From: UBA11740 sp049273695
Lineage (GTDB): Bacteria > Acidobacteriota > Blastocatellia > Pyrinomonadales > Pyrinomonadaceae
DNA: 64,000 bases
NCBI GenBank assembly: GCA_049273695.1
Contig: JBASRE010000049.1
Location: 60,463-124,462, forward strand
Direction of reading: 5' to 3'
Shown one piece after another: positions 47,292-55,636 of the stretch (the first letter of the stretch is position 1; the number at the start of each line of letters is the position of its first letter). Position numbers and translations under genes: made by a program. The notes under the pieces were generated by a model that had not been told where the DNA came from, ran no database searches, and worked only from the letters and a program-made list of their open reading frames with translations.

Positions 47292-47530
47292 AAGGGCGGC
47301 AGATGGTAGCCATGGGCAAGTGCGAAGCACGCCGCCCCTGGATCAACCAGCAACAGAAAAATGGCGCCCTGTTAGGGGCGCAAGAAAACCCCCTCCTCTA
47401 TTTCTCGCACCCCTTCGAGGTGCCTTCTCTTTACATGGACCGAAAACAGGGGTGGCGCGCTTCGCGCTTCCACCTGGCTACCATCGTCGATCCTTCGGGA
47501 TGGTTTGCCGTTTTCGAAGGGGCATCGAAT
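47281..47530. repeat. Composite hairpin repeat between accD and folC (family G)
   Basis: Outer words GATGGTAGCCATGGG (47302) and CCACCTGGCTACCATC (47471) are inverted. Inside are several small hairpins: CGCCCTGAAAGGGCG, GCGCCCTGTTAGGGGCGC, CACCCCTTCGAGGTG and GATCCTTCGGGATGG. It supplies the accD stop codon. Open frames in this block are not considered genes. Confidence 0.7.
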
Positions 47531-47541
47531 AATCCATAAAC

Positions 47542-48855
47542 ATGACTTTCGATGACGCCGTCTCCTATCTCCTCTCTCTCGGTCACGAGACGCTCACAAT
47601 AAAACTTGGGCTCGCAAATACTGAGCGGCTGCTGGCGGCGCTCGGCAATCCGCACAAGAGTTTTTCTTCAGTTCAAATCGCCGGCACGAACGGCAAAGGC
47701 TCGACGGCAGTAATGCTTGAGTCGATCTGTCGCGAGGCAAGGATCAGCGTCGGCCTCTTTACCTCACCACACCTGATTTCAATCACTGAGCGGATTCGCG
47801 TGAACGGCGCCGACATTGCGAAAGACGAATTTGCGCGGCTCACTAAGCATGTTAAGCAAACCGCGGAAGAGCTTGTGGAACGCCGTGAACTGCAGTCACT
47901 GCCGACCTTTTTTGAACACGTTACGGCAATCGCGCTGCTGGCTTTTCGTGAAGCCGAAGTGGAGCTCGCGATTCTCGAAACCGGTCTGGGCGGGCGCTTG
48001 GATTCAACCACAGCTGCCGGCGCACAAGTCGTAGCGATCACGCCGATCGCGATGGATCACGAGGAGTTTCTCGGTAGCACGCTGGCTGAAATTGCGGCGG
48101 AGAAAGCAGCGACTATCCGGCCGGGCGTGACCACCATTGTGGCGCCACAGCCGGATGAAGCGCTGGAAGTAATAGAGGCACGATGCGGTGAGCTGGGTGT
48201 CAAGGCCCGTTTTGTCTCAGCGCCGACAAACGTGACAGTCGCAGAAGACTCAGTGCCGGGCCGCATGTGCGCGACATTTGAAACACGAAACGACCGATAC
48301 GAGAACGTCTGCCTCGGGCTGCGCGGTCGCCACCAGGCGATTAATGCGGCAACGACTGTGGTAATTGCGGAGGGTTTAGGCGAGCGGGGCTTCGATCTTT
48401 CACGACACTTAATTCTCAGCGGCCTCAAAAACGCCAGACATCCGGGGCGGCTTGAATTACTTGATGGCACGCCGCCGGTTCTGTTGGATGGCGCGCACAA
48501 TCCGGCTGCGGCGCTGGCCCTCCACGACTATCTCGAGGAGTTCGTGGATCAGCCAATCACACTGATCTTTGGCGCGATGCGCGACAAGCCGCTGAGCGAG
48601 ATCGCGGGGATTCTCTTCCCTGCGGCGCGTCAAGTGATTCTGACCGAGCTCGATAATCCGAGGGCCGCTACGCTCGAGAATCTGAAGGCCGCAGCGCCAT
48701 CCGGGCTCGATCAAACAAGCCTTCATGAGGCGAAATCGGTCGCTGAAGCGTTGCAGATTGCGCGCCGAGTTACCGGCCCGGACGGTCTTATTCTTATCAC
48801 CGGCTCGCTTTACTTAGTCGGAGCAGTGCAGCAATCTATTCGCAGGAATGTTTAG
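47542..48855 (+). CDS. folC: Bifunctional folylpolyglutamate synthase / dihydrofolate synthase
   Basis: A 437-residue Mur-ligase-type enzyme that adds glutamate to dihydropteroate or folates. The ATP loop IAGTNGKGSTAVMLESICRE, SVGLFTSPHLISITERIRVN, LETGLGGRLDSTTAAGAQVV and the DGAHNPAAALALHDYL block are diagnostic. The length is normal. The last codons and stop (RNV, TAG) fall within an inverted repeat that extends to the next gene. Confidence 0.95.
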   Translation: MTFDDAVSYLLSLGHETLTIKLGLANTERLLAALGNPHKSFSSVQIAGTNGKGSTAVMLESICREARISVGLFTSPHLISITERIRVNGADIAKDEFARLTKHVKQTAEELVERRELQSLPTFFEHVTAIALLAFREAEVELAILETGLGGRLDSTTAAGAQVVAITPIAMDHEEFLGSTLAEIAAEKAATIRPGVTTIVAPQPDEALEVIEARCGELGVKARFVSAPTNVTVAEDSVPGRMCATFETRNDRYENVCLGLRGRHQAINAATTVVIAEGLGERGFDLSRHLILSGLKNARHPGRLELLDGTPPVLLDGAHNPAAALALHDYLEEFVDQPITLIFGAMRDKPLSEIAGILFPAARQVILTELDNPRAATLENLKAAAPSGLDQTSLHEAKSVAEALQIARRVTGPDGLILITGSLYLVGAVQQSIRRNV

Positions 48856-48905
48856 AGGCGGGCTACCGCTCGCCGGTCGGGCAGTAACCCGACTCTAAAC
48901 ATTCC
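48846..48905. repeat. Inverted repeat, family C (TTTAGAGGCGGGC)
   Basis: The arms GGAATGTTTAGAG and CTCTAAACATTCC enclose GCGGGCTACCGCTCGCC-type sequence. It includes the folC stop codon. The other copy is at 52158-52218. Confidence 0.8.
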
Positions 48906-48911
48906 AAAGTT

Positions 48912-49475
48912 ATGTCCGACACACCTGAGTTCATCGATTCGAAGAAAGTTTTCGAAGGCCGCGTCTTTAACGTGACCGTTGATACGGTCCGCGAGGGCGA
49001 CCAGACGTATGTGCGCGAGGTCGTTCACCACGGCGGCAGCGCAGTGATTCTGCCCGTGTTCGACGATGGCACGATTGCGCTGGTGAAGCAGTATCGTCAC
49101 CCAGCGGTGAAGTACGTGCTCGAATTGCCCGCCGGCACTTTGAATGATCGAGAACCACCCGAATTGGGAGCGGCGCGTGAATTGGAAGAGGAGTTGGGAT
49201 TAGTCGCCGGCCGTATGGAAAAGCTCTGCGAGTTCTTTGTGTCGCCGGGATTTCTCAGCGAGAAGATGTGGCTCTATCTCGCGACGGATTTGCAGGAGAC
49301 CGAACAGCGGCTGGAAGACGATGAAGCGATTGAGATCGTCCGGCTGCCGATCGATCGAGCGCTGCAGATGATTACCGACAACGAGATCGAAGATGCGAAA
49401 ACGATCATTGGGCTGCTGCTCGCGGCGCCGCGCATCGGCCTCTCTCCGTTTGCCCCTGATTATCCTGCGGTCTGA
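48912..49475 (+). CDS. NUDIX hydrolase, ADP-ribose pyrophosphatase type
   Basis: A 187-residue NUDIX enzyme. The NUDIX box is complete: GTLNDREPPELGAARELEEE followed by LG, fitting Gx5Ex7REUxEExGU. The N-terminal DKKVFEG-like strand and the VREVVHHGGSAVILPVFDDG part match ADP-ribose pyrophosphatases (NudF type), which split ADP-ribose to AMP and ribose-5-phosphate. Ribose-5-phosphate would join the pentose-phosphate genes of the window only indirectly. The start at 48912 is close behind a repeat. The next gene begins 9 bp later. Confidence 0.9.
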   Translation: MSDTPEFIDSKKVFEGRVFNVTVDTVREGDQTYVREVVHHGGSAVILPVFDDGTIALVKQYRHPAVKYVLELPAGTLNDREPPELGAARELEEELGLVAGRMEKLCEFFVSPGFLSEKMWLYLATDLQETEQRLEDDEAIEIVRLPIDRALQMITDNEIEDAKTIIGLLLAAPRIGLSPFAPDYPAV

Positions 49476-49484
49476 GACCACCGA

Positions 49485-49904
49485 ATGCACGATCAAATTG
49501 AGTTAATCAAGAAGAACGCCGATCTGGTTATTAAACAGTTTGCCCCTTTGAGTGAAATCGAATTCGGGCTGAATCGCGACTCGGTCGCATGGGTCGAGGG
49601 TTTCATCGAACGCCAACGCGCACGCGAAGACTTCGACCTTAAAAATTCCGACCGGCTGATCGATGTGCTCGGGTCGTTTCTTGGCGAATGCATCATTGCC
49701 AACTCCGGAGGCGAATGGCGCGCGTCCGAAACGTACGGGTTGGGGGTGACTTTTCCCGACCGCAATGTTTGTTACCCCTTCAACAAGATGGGCAAAATGT
49801 TTCGCGACGGACTGGCAGGCGGCGATTCGATCCTGAGTTTCTATGACACCACCGTGAACTTGATCGCCAAAGGTCGCTTCTGGGAAGAACCCTCCGCGGA
49901 GTAA
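49485..49904 (+). CDS. Hypothetical protein (139 aa)
   Basis: An unrecognised soluble protein. It starts with an amphipathic helix (HDQIELIKKNADLVIKQFAP), then WVEGFIERQRAREDFDLKN, and a second part LIDVLGSFLGECIIANSGGE with strand-like GLGVTFPDRNVCYPFNKMGK. No signal or membrane segment is seen. It is 9 bp downstream of the NUDIX gene, so the two are likely co-transcribed. It resembles immunity-like or DUF3806-like small proteins, but I am not certain. Confidence 0.7.
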   Translation: MHDQIELIKKNADLVIKQFAPLSEIEFGLNRDSVAWVEGFIERQRAREDFDLKNSDRLIDVLGSFLGECIIANSGGEWRASETYGLGVTFPDRNVCYPFNKMGKMFRDGLAGGDSILSFYDTTVNLIAKGRFWEEPSAE

Positions 49905-50007
49905 TTAGCATTACATCGTACCGGCCATCGCTAACGGCGGGTTAGCTTGTGAAAATGTGATTTGCTGGAGTATTTTGGCTGCGCGAATCTACAGGTCTTT
50001 CTTGCTC

Positions 50008-51345
50008 ATGAAAAAATCGATCGTTCTCGTCTTTCTTATCGGCAGCTTCGTTTCTTCAGCATCGGCCCAACAGTCACTCGATGCGCTCGTCGATCGCGAA
50101 CTGCCGCAACTGGTCAGCACCTACAAAGCGCTGCACGCGGCGCCTGAGCTTTCTTATTACGAGACGAAGACTTCGGCGTTTCTCGCGCAACAACTGCGCG
50201 CGCTCGGCTACGAAGTCACTGAGAACGTCGGCAAATATACTCGCCCTGAGTGGAAGGGCTATGGCGTCGTCGCGGTGATGAAAAACGGCGCGGGGCCGAC
50301 GGTGCTGGTGCGCAGCGACATGGATGCGCTGCCGGTCGAAGAAAAGACCGGCTTGCCTTACGCCAGCTCAGTTAAAACAAAAAACGATGCGGGACAGGAA
50401 GTGAGCGTCATGCACGCGTGCGGTCACGACGTGCACATGACGACGCTGCTTGGTACCGCAAAGATGTTGGCCCAGTTGAAAGACCAGTGGCGCGGTACGC
50501 TGGTGTTGATTGGTCAGCCCGCGGAAGAAACTGTCGGCGGCGCGAAAGCAATGTTGGCGGACGGTTTGTATTCGCGGATTCCGAGACCTGACTTCACCCT
50601 CACGTTCCACAGCGGTGCTGACCTGGAAGCAGGCAAGATCAGTTACACGCCGGGATACGCGATGGCGAATTCCACTTCCGTTGAAATCACCATTCGTGGC
50701 CTGGGTGGCCATGGCTCGCGACCAGAGTCCACAAAGGATCCGATCGTGCTGGCGGCCCAGACGATTCTCGCGTTGCAAACGATTGTCAGCCGCGAAACAT
50801 CGCCGCTTGATCCAGCCGTGGTCACCGTCGGATCGATTCACGGTGGCGCGAAGTCGAACATTATTCCCGACGAAGTGAAGCTACAGCTCACGGTTCGCTC
50901 TTACAAGGAAGACGTGCGGAAACGCATTCTTGCGTCAATCGAACGCATCACGAAGAACACCGCGGCCGCGGCCGGCATTCCTGAGGACCGCGCACCCATT
51001 GTTAAAGTCAGCGAGACGGAATACACGCCGGCGACCTACAACGATCCGCAATTAACGGAACGGCTGGCGCGGGTTTTTGAGAAAACCTTGGGCGCAGGTA
51101 ATGTCGTAAACGGGCCCCCCGTGATGGCTGCGGAGGACTTCGGCCGCTTCAGCCTCGACCAGCAGATTCCGAGTGCGCTTTTCTGGCTCGGCACGGTTGA
51201 TCCGGCTAAAGTCGAAGAGAGTCGTAAGACAGGAAAGCCTTTGCCTTCGCTGCACTCCAGCTTGTTCGCACCGGTTCCCGAGCCGACTTTGCGAGGCGGA
51301 GTGAAGGCAATGACAGCGGCCGTACTGGACCTGATGAAAAAGTAA
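50008..51345 (+). CDS. Secreted M20D-family amidohydrolase
   Basis: A 445-residue exported metallo-amidohydrolase. The signal peptide (VLVFLIGSFVSSASAQQ) starts at the ATG 50008; an upstream start would add an unrelated leader. Metal and catalytic motifs are VMHACGHDVHMTTLLG, GQPAEETVGGAKAML, IRGLGGHGSRPESTKDP and VMAAEDFGRFSLD. The family removes acyl or amino-acyl groups from N-acyl amino acids or peptides, and the periplasmic location suggests peptide scavenging. The length is normal. The THX gene follows 34 bp downstream. Confidence 0.92.
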   Translation: MKKSIVLVFLIGSFVSSASAQQSLDALVDRELPQLVSTYKALHAAPELSYYETKTSAFLAQQLRALGYEVTENVGKYTRPEWKGYGVVAVMKNGAGPTVLVRSDMDALPVEEKTGLPYASSVKTKNDAGQEVSVMHACGHDVHMTTLLGTAKMLAQLKDQWRGTLVLIGQPAEETVGGAKAMLADGLYSRIPRPDFTLTFHSGADLEAGKISYTPGYAMANSTSVEITIRGLGGHGSRPESTKDPIVLAAQTILALQTIVSRETSPLDPAVVTVGSIHGGAKSNIIPDEVKLQLTVRSYKEDVRKRILASIERITKNTAAAAGIPEDRAPIVKVSETEYTPATYNDPQLTERLARVFEKTLGAGNVVNGPPVMAAEDFGRFSLDQQIPSALFWLGTVDPAKVEESRKTGKPLPSLHSSLFAPVPEPTLRGGVKAMTAAVLDLMKK

Positions 51346-51379
51346 GCCGAAAACGATATCAATCATAGGAGCATCGTTA

Positions 51380-51559
51380 ATGGGAAAAGGTGATCAGAGA
51401 TCGAAACGCGGAAAGATTCATCGTGGAACTTTTGGCAAACGGCGACCGAAGCCAAAGACGCATAAGCCGGGCGGCGCAGGTGCAGCCGGATCCGGGGAGG
51501 CTGCGTCGTCAGCCAAAACAAAAGAACCCAAGGTTGTTAAGAAACAGCCGAAAGAGTAA
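51380..51559 (+). CDS. 30S ribosomal protein THX
   Basis: A 59-residue, strongly basic protein. The N-terminus MGKGDQRSKRGKIHRGTFGK matches bacterial Thx, the small peptide that sits in a cavity of the 30S head and stabilises 16S rRNA folding. AGGAG lies before the ATG. The first 27 residues are the conserved part; the rest is an Ala/Gly/Lys tail (GAGAAGSGEAASSAK) longer than in the original Thermus protein. It is too short to be found by many gene callers. The gene lies alone between the amidohydrolase gene and a family A repeat. Confidence 0.85.
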   Translation: MGKGDQRSKRGKIHRGTFGKRRPKPKTHKPGGAGAAGSGEAASSAKTKEPKVVKKQPKE

Positions 51560-51560
51560 A

Positions 51561-51644
51561 GGTCCGCACGCCTCTGGCGTGCTTAAGCGCGCCGGAGTCG
51601 CGCGTACCGGTGTATATGCTTTGCGCGCCAGAGGCGCGCGTACC
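51561..51644. repeat. Palindromic repeat, family A, one and a half copies
   Basis: A copy with arms GGTCCGCACGCCTCTGGCGTGC-type and GCGCGCCGGAGTCGCGCGTACC-type is followed by a second right arm (GCGCGCCAGAGGCGCGCGTACC at 51623). It lies between the THX gene and yraN. Duplicated arms suggest repeated insertion. Confidence 0.7.
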
Positions 51645-51658
51645 CATTCCAACTCCCC

Positions 51659-52144
51659 ATGCGCTTCAATCTTTGGAAAGCCGAACCCGCTTCTTCTAAA
51701 ACGCCGTCACCCGCTCATTTTGAACTCGGACGGCGTGGTGAAGCGCTCGCCATTGAGCATCTGAAGCAAGCGGGCTATGGCCTTGTCGCTTCAAACTTTT
51801 CGCTTCCCATTGGCCGAAACTTGCGCGACGTCGTGGTGAACGCGGAGATCGACATCGTTGCGTACGACGGGCCGACGCTCTGCTTCGTTGAAGTCAAAAC
51901 GCGCGCGTCGGACGAGTTCGCACCGCCTGAGGCCAACGTCGATCTGCGCAAGCGGCGGCAAATAGCGCGCGCGGCGCTGGCGTACCGGCGCATGTTGGGC
52001 CTGGTTAATGAACCCTACCGGTACGACGTCGTGACGCTGGTCGCAAAACCTGACGACGCGGAGCCGCGTATACAACTGCTCAAAGGCTTCTGGTCAGACG
52101 CGCAGTTGAAGAAACGGAAGTGGCAGGAGAGTTACTGGGATTAG
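51659..52144 (+). CDS. yraN: YraN/UPF0102 family predicted nuclease
   Basis: A 161-residue member of the YraN (UPF0102) family with a restriction-endonuclease-like fold. The sequence HFELGRRGEALAIEHLKQAG, the acidic NAEIDIVAYDGPTLCFVEVK (D-x..E-x-K) and RASDEFAPPEANVDLRKRRQ are its hallmarks. Members are thought to act on branched or recombining DNA, but the cellular role is unclear. A slightly long loop (LPIGRNLRDVVV) precedes the active-site strand. It lies 14 bp after a repeat. Confidence 0.92.
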   Translation: MRFNLWKAEPASSKTPSPAHFELGRRGEALAIEHLKQAGYGLVASNFSLPIGRNLRDVVVNAEIDIVAYDGPTLCFVEVKTRASDEFAPPEANVDLRKRRQIARAALAYRRMLGLVNEPYRYDVVTLVAKPDDAEPRIQLLKGFWSDAQLKKRKWQESYWD

Positions 52145-52157
52145 GAGTCAGGGTGGT

Positions 52158-52218
52158 CGTTTAGAGGCGGGCTACTGCCCGCCGATCGATTAGTCGGGCG
52201 GTAGCCCGACTCTAAACG
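52158..52218. repeat. Inverted repeat, family C
   Basis: Arms CGTTTAGAGGCGGGCTAC and GTAGCCCGACTCTAAACG with an inner GCCCGCC/GGGCGG pair. It sits between yraN and the kinase gene, whose ATG is 3 bp beyond. Second copy: 48846-48905. Confidence 0.85.
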
Positions 52219-52221
52219 TTT

Positions 52222-54135
52222 ATGGATAGTTTAGATCGTTACGTCGGACAACTCCTCGACGACAAATATCGCCTCGAGCGTCTGCTCGGTCAGGGCGGCA
52301 TGGGCGCAGTGTTTTTGGCGACGCATCTGGGAACGGATCGCTATGTCGCGCTGAAACTGATCGCGCCCCAGTTCATGCGCAACCAGGAGTTTGTTGAGCG
52401 GTTCAAACGCGAAGCGCGCGCGGCCGGGCGTCTCAGACATCCGAACGTAGTCGATGTGACCGACTTTGGTTTCTCAGGCGCCGGTGAAGATCGAGTCGCT
52501 TATCTGGTGATGGAATATCTCGACGGCTGCACGTTGAGTGACGTGCTGGCCGAAGAGAATCGCTTGCCGCTTTATTGGGTGGTGGACATTCTCGAGCAAG
52601 TTTGCGGCGCGGTTCAGGAAGCACATCAGCAAGGAATCCTTCACCGCGATCTGAAGCCGGACAACATCTGGCTCGAACCGAACCGTCTGGGTGGTTATCG
52701 AGTGAAAGTGCTCGATTTCGGAATCGCGAAGCTAGCCGAAAGCGGCCCTGCCTTACCTGCGGCTTCCGAACCCTCTGCTCAACTTCAACCGACAGCGGCG
52801 GCGGCGTCCCTGGAAGCAGCGACTATGATTTATCCATCGGACCCCGCGATTGACGATGGAGAAGCAACCCAGATCATGGATGCCGAGCAACAGACACGCG
52901 TACTTGATTCGGCGCGTGACACCGCAGCTCGGCCTCTGGAGACGGCCGCGGCCCTGGGCACCGCCGCATCGGGGCTAACGCGAATTGGAGCAATTCTCGG
53001 CACACCACTCTACATGTCGCCCGAGCAATGTCGCGGCGAGCGGCTCGACGTGCGTTCAGACATCTATAGCATCGGGGTGATTGCTTATCAGATGCTGACC
53101 GGCGCGCCGCCCTTCACCGGGGACACATCCAGCGTCATCCGCGCGCACAATGATCTTCAGCCCACGCCGGTCCGCGAGCTGAACAAGAAACTGCCGAAGC
53201 GGGTCTCGCGCATGGTGATGTCGGCGTTGGAAAAGAACCGCGAGCATCGGCCGCCGACGGCAATCGCGTTTGCGAATGCGATGCGCGCGAATGCCGACGG
53301 ACTCGGGGCGCTTTACCGGCGCGCGTTTTCGCTGTACAGCGAATACTTTCCGCAGTTCTTGAAGCTGTCGCTGCTGGCACACATTCCTACCATCATCATC
53401 ACGGCCATGGCGATCGGTTTTCGGCTGGCGGAGCCAGGCCTCAGCAAACCGGTCGCGGTGGCGCTCGGAATCCCGCTGGCGCTGCTTACAGTTGCCGCGC
53501 AGTTCGTGACCGCATCCACCATCTCCGGCATAACGGCGATCATTGTCACTCAGCTCGCGGTCGCTCCCATGAAACCGGTGCACTTGCGTACTGCTTTCCA
53601 AATCCTGCGGCGTCGTCTGAGACCTTTTGTCAGCACCGGAATACGCATGGCGATTCGCATCATGCTCGGCTGGGTCCTGTTTGTGATTCCGGGACTAGTG
53701 ATGACAGCGCGCTATCTGCTGTGGGCGCCCGTCGTTTTGATGGAGGGACTGGAGAAGAAAGCAGCGCGACAGCGTGCCCGAGCGCTGGCAGCGCGATCCT
53801 GGCGCACGATTATCCTCGCCATGTTGATCCAGATTGTGGTGCCGGCGATCATCGGCGGAATCGTAGGCTTCATCACTGGCGCATCCACCAAACGCGGAAG
53901 TGGAAGGGCTGTTAAAATCGCGACCGACGCCGCAACTTTGGCGAACATCTTCATTCTGCCACTGCTGTCCATCGTCCCGGCGCTGCTTTACCTGAAGATG
54001 CGGCAATTCGGCGGCGAGACTTTGAGCGACGTCATGGCGCAGCTTGAAGAAATGGAAGGCTCGAAGAGTCGCTGGCAGCAACGGATGAGATCACGCCTGA
54101 CCGTTACGCCGCAGAGTCGCACGCCAACACCATGA
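52222..54135 (+). CDS. Ser/Thr protein kinase with C-terminal multi-TM domain
   Basis: A 637-residue kinase. Glycine loop GQGGMGAVF, lysine in ALKLIAP (~46), HRDLKPDNIWLE (~141), LDFGIAKLAE, and after a ~90-residue Ala/Thr-rich linker insert the activation segment GTPLYMSPEQCRGERLDV. The linker insert between the DFG and APE-like parts is unusual. The C-terminal ~250 residues contain about six membrane segments (IIITAMAIGFRLAEPG, LGWVLFVIPGLVMTARYLLW) that resemble DUF975-like membrane domains rather than a PASTA or sensor domain. It could sense the membrane state. The neighbour yraN is unrelated. Confidence 0.9.
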   Translation: MDSLDRYVGQLLDDKYRLERLLGQGGMGAVFLATHLGTDRYVALKLIAPQFMRNQEFVERFKREARAAGRLRHPNVVDVTDFGFSGAGEDRVAYLVMEYLDGCTLSDVLAEENRLPLYWVVDILEQVCGAVQEAHQQGILHRDLKPDNIWLEPNRLGGYRVKVLDFGIAKLAESGPALPAASEPSAQLQPTAAAASLEAATMIYPSDPAIDDGEATQIMDAEQQTRVLDSARDTAARPLETAAALGTAASGLTRIGAILGTPLYMSPEQCRGERLDVRSDIYSIGVIAYQMLTGAPPFTGDTSSVIRAHNDLQPTPVRELNKKLPKRVSRMVMSALEKNREHRPPTAIAFANAMRANADGLGALYRRAFSLYSEYFPQFLKLSLLAHIPTIIITAMAIGFRLAEPGLSKPVAVALGIPLALLTVAAQFVTASTISGITAIIVTQLAVAPMKPVHLRTAFQILRRRLRPFVSTGIRMAIRIMLGWVLFVIPGLVMTARYLLWAPVVLMEGLEKKAARQRARALAARSWRTIILAMLIQIVVPAIIGGIVGFITGASTKRGSGRAVKIATDAATLANIFILPLLSIVPALLYLKMRQFGGETLSDVMAQLEEMEGSKSRWQQRMRSRLTVTPQSRTPTP

Positions 54136-54309
54136 CGTGTCACATATTCATCGGGCGAATAGATTCTCCGGTTGGCGCGTCGGAAGAGTTAGCGTAAACG
54201 CCCGCTTTTTCCACGATTCAAAGTGTCGATCCGATTGAGCATCGATCACCTTCGATTGGGACGGCGGGGCATCATGCACTGCTCGCCTCCGCCAGAATCG
54301 AACACGCAA

Positions 54310-54765
54310 TCACAGGTACCCGCCGGAACGAAGCCCCCATAAGCAGTCATCGACAAAATGCTCGGGACAACCGTAGTAGTAATTGCCTACGCAGAAATCG
54401 AGGTTAAGATTGCAGTGCAAATTACCGCAGCCACACTGCTCATCTGTTTCGCATGAGAGACAGCTGGGCGTCGGTGTCGGCGTTGGTGTGGGGCCAGGTG
54501 GCGGAGGCGGCGGTTCGCTCTCACATATTATTGGAGTTACTACGGGACAATTAAAAGGCTCTCCGGTTTCTGGGACCGTGCACACGATTTCCTCTACAGA
54601 AAGGCTTGCGCAACACCCAGTTGGGTCGTACATCGGATCGTTTTGCAGTGGACAACCGTAGCATTTCACAACGAAGTTAGCTCTTCTCGGCTCGCAAGGC
54701 GATTCACAAACCTCAAATGGTTGCGCTGTTGTGCGGGGTAATGAGGATTCAGAATGCGCGAACAA
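54310..54765 (-). CDS. Cys-rich hypothetical protein with Pro/Thr linker, start uncertain
   Basis: About 151 residues if a TTG at 54765 is used. The region is Cys-rich (KCYGCPLQ; TGCCASLSVEEIVC; CLSCETDEQCGCGNLHCNLN) and contains a PPPPPPGPTPTPTPTP linker as found in acidobacterial secreted proteins. No signal peptide is seen in this version. The frame extends 200 bp further upstream, but that part overlaps the next gene and passes through its terminator hairpin (54768-54795), so I reject it. The gene may be truncated or belong to a pseudogene. Confidence 0.45.
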   Translation of the reverse strand: MFAHSESSLPRTTAQPFEVCESPCEPRRANFVVKCYGCPLQNDPMYDPTGCCASLSVEEIVCTVPETGEPFNCPVVTPIICESEPPPPPPGPTPTPTPTPSCLSCETDEQCGCGNLHCNLNLDFCVGNYYYGCPEHFVDDCLWGLRSGGYL

Positions 54766-54795
54766 AAATTTACCGGCGGATAGGCCGCCGGTAAA
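54761..54795 (-). terminator. Intrinsic terminator of the 234-aa gene
   Basis: A perfect 11-bp hairpin (TTTACCGGCGG / CCGCCGGTAAA, 54768-54795 on the plus strand) is followed on the minus strand by TTTTTG. It stands 8 bp after the stop of the upstream minus-strand gene. Confidence 0.75.
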
Positions 54796-54802
54796 ACTCG
54801 TT

Positions 54803-55507
54803 TTAGTTATTTTGCGCTCCAACCCTCGTATCTGGCGATGCGCGCCACTTCTCCCTTCTACGGCCAGTTTGCGGCAAAGTACCGGGTGTAGCGGGTTTAG
54901 ACGATTGGGAAGTCTTGCGCGGATAAGGAATGCCCTTGTGGAACATAAGGCCCGTTCCATCTCCAAAGGTCAGTGACTCGAACTTAATTCGAACTTTTGT
55001 CGGCAGTCGTCTACCTTTTTCGCGACGAACTTTTTCCCACGCGCTCAAAACGTTGGGATGGATCTTAAATACCTTTGACTCACCAGGTTTGATCGGAACA
55101 TCGTCCTCTGTAGGTTTCGCTTGATAGTTGCCGATTTCTACCCGCCCGTAGTAAATCGGGCAAATCGATTCGGGCCAAGAGTCTGTTGGCACATCAAAAT
55201 AGACCTCCAGGTAGAAAAAGTAGATCGGTTTTTCGCCCGTGTTCTTGATCTCAAGCTCGAAGTCCTGCGCCCAGTTCTCGTTCTTTGGATCTTTCCAGTT
55301 CTTCTCCTTTTCTTTTGTCACTTTTATGTCGAGCGGGACATGCTTAGGCACAGTGTTTTCGATTTGGCGCTCTTGCTGAGCATGCGGCGACTGCTGCGCT
55401 CTTATGGGGTCTGATGCTCCCTTGTAGAGAAGCGCCAGCGCGAACATTAAAATCAGCGAGGCAGATAGTAGTCTGAATACAGGGACGAGATTGTTGAGTG
55501 ACTGCAT
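54803..55507 (-). CDS. Secreted hypothetical protein (234 aa)
   Basis: An exported protein of unknown function. A signal/anchor segment (LLSASLILMFALALLYKGAS) lies near the N-terminus. The mature part has a beta-sandwich pattern, DFELEIKNTGEKPIYFFYLE, that suggests an Ig-like domain with a bound partner. C-terminal TLTFGDG-like GLMFHKGIPYPRK is similar in position to GLYWRKGRMVRL in the next upstream gene, so the two look like paralogues. A clear terminator follows the gene. Confidence 0.65.
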   Translation of the reverse strand: MQSLNNLVPVFRLLSASLILMFALALLYKGASDPIRAQQSPHAQQERQIENTVPKHVPLDIKVTKEKEKNWKDPKNENWAQDFELEIKNTGEKPIYFFYLEVYFDVPTDSWPESICPIYYGRVEIGNYQAKPTEDDVPIKPGESKVFKIHPNVLSAWEKVRREKGRRLPTKVRIKFESLTFGDGTGLMFHKGIPYPRKTSQSSKPATPGTLPQTGRRREKWRASPDTRVGAQNN

Positions 55508-55636
55508 CGGGGAACCTACTCTCGTTGGAAGCGTTCGATTACCCTGTGCTCGAGAGGAAAACTGGCGCTCTTATACTCGGCTAAATGCTGCAAGTCAATG
55601 ATTTTTCTTGCGGGGCGTGATCTCTTGCGTCCAGGG

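Noticed and set aside
47281..47539. Two overlapping open frames between accD and folC
   Set aside because: They read through a composite hairpin repeat. There is no ribosome-binding site or family.
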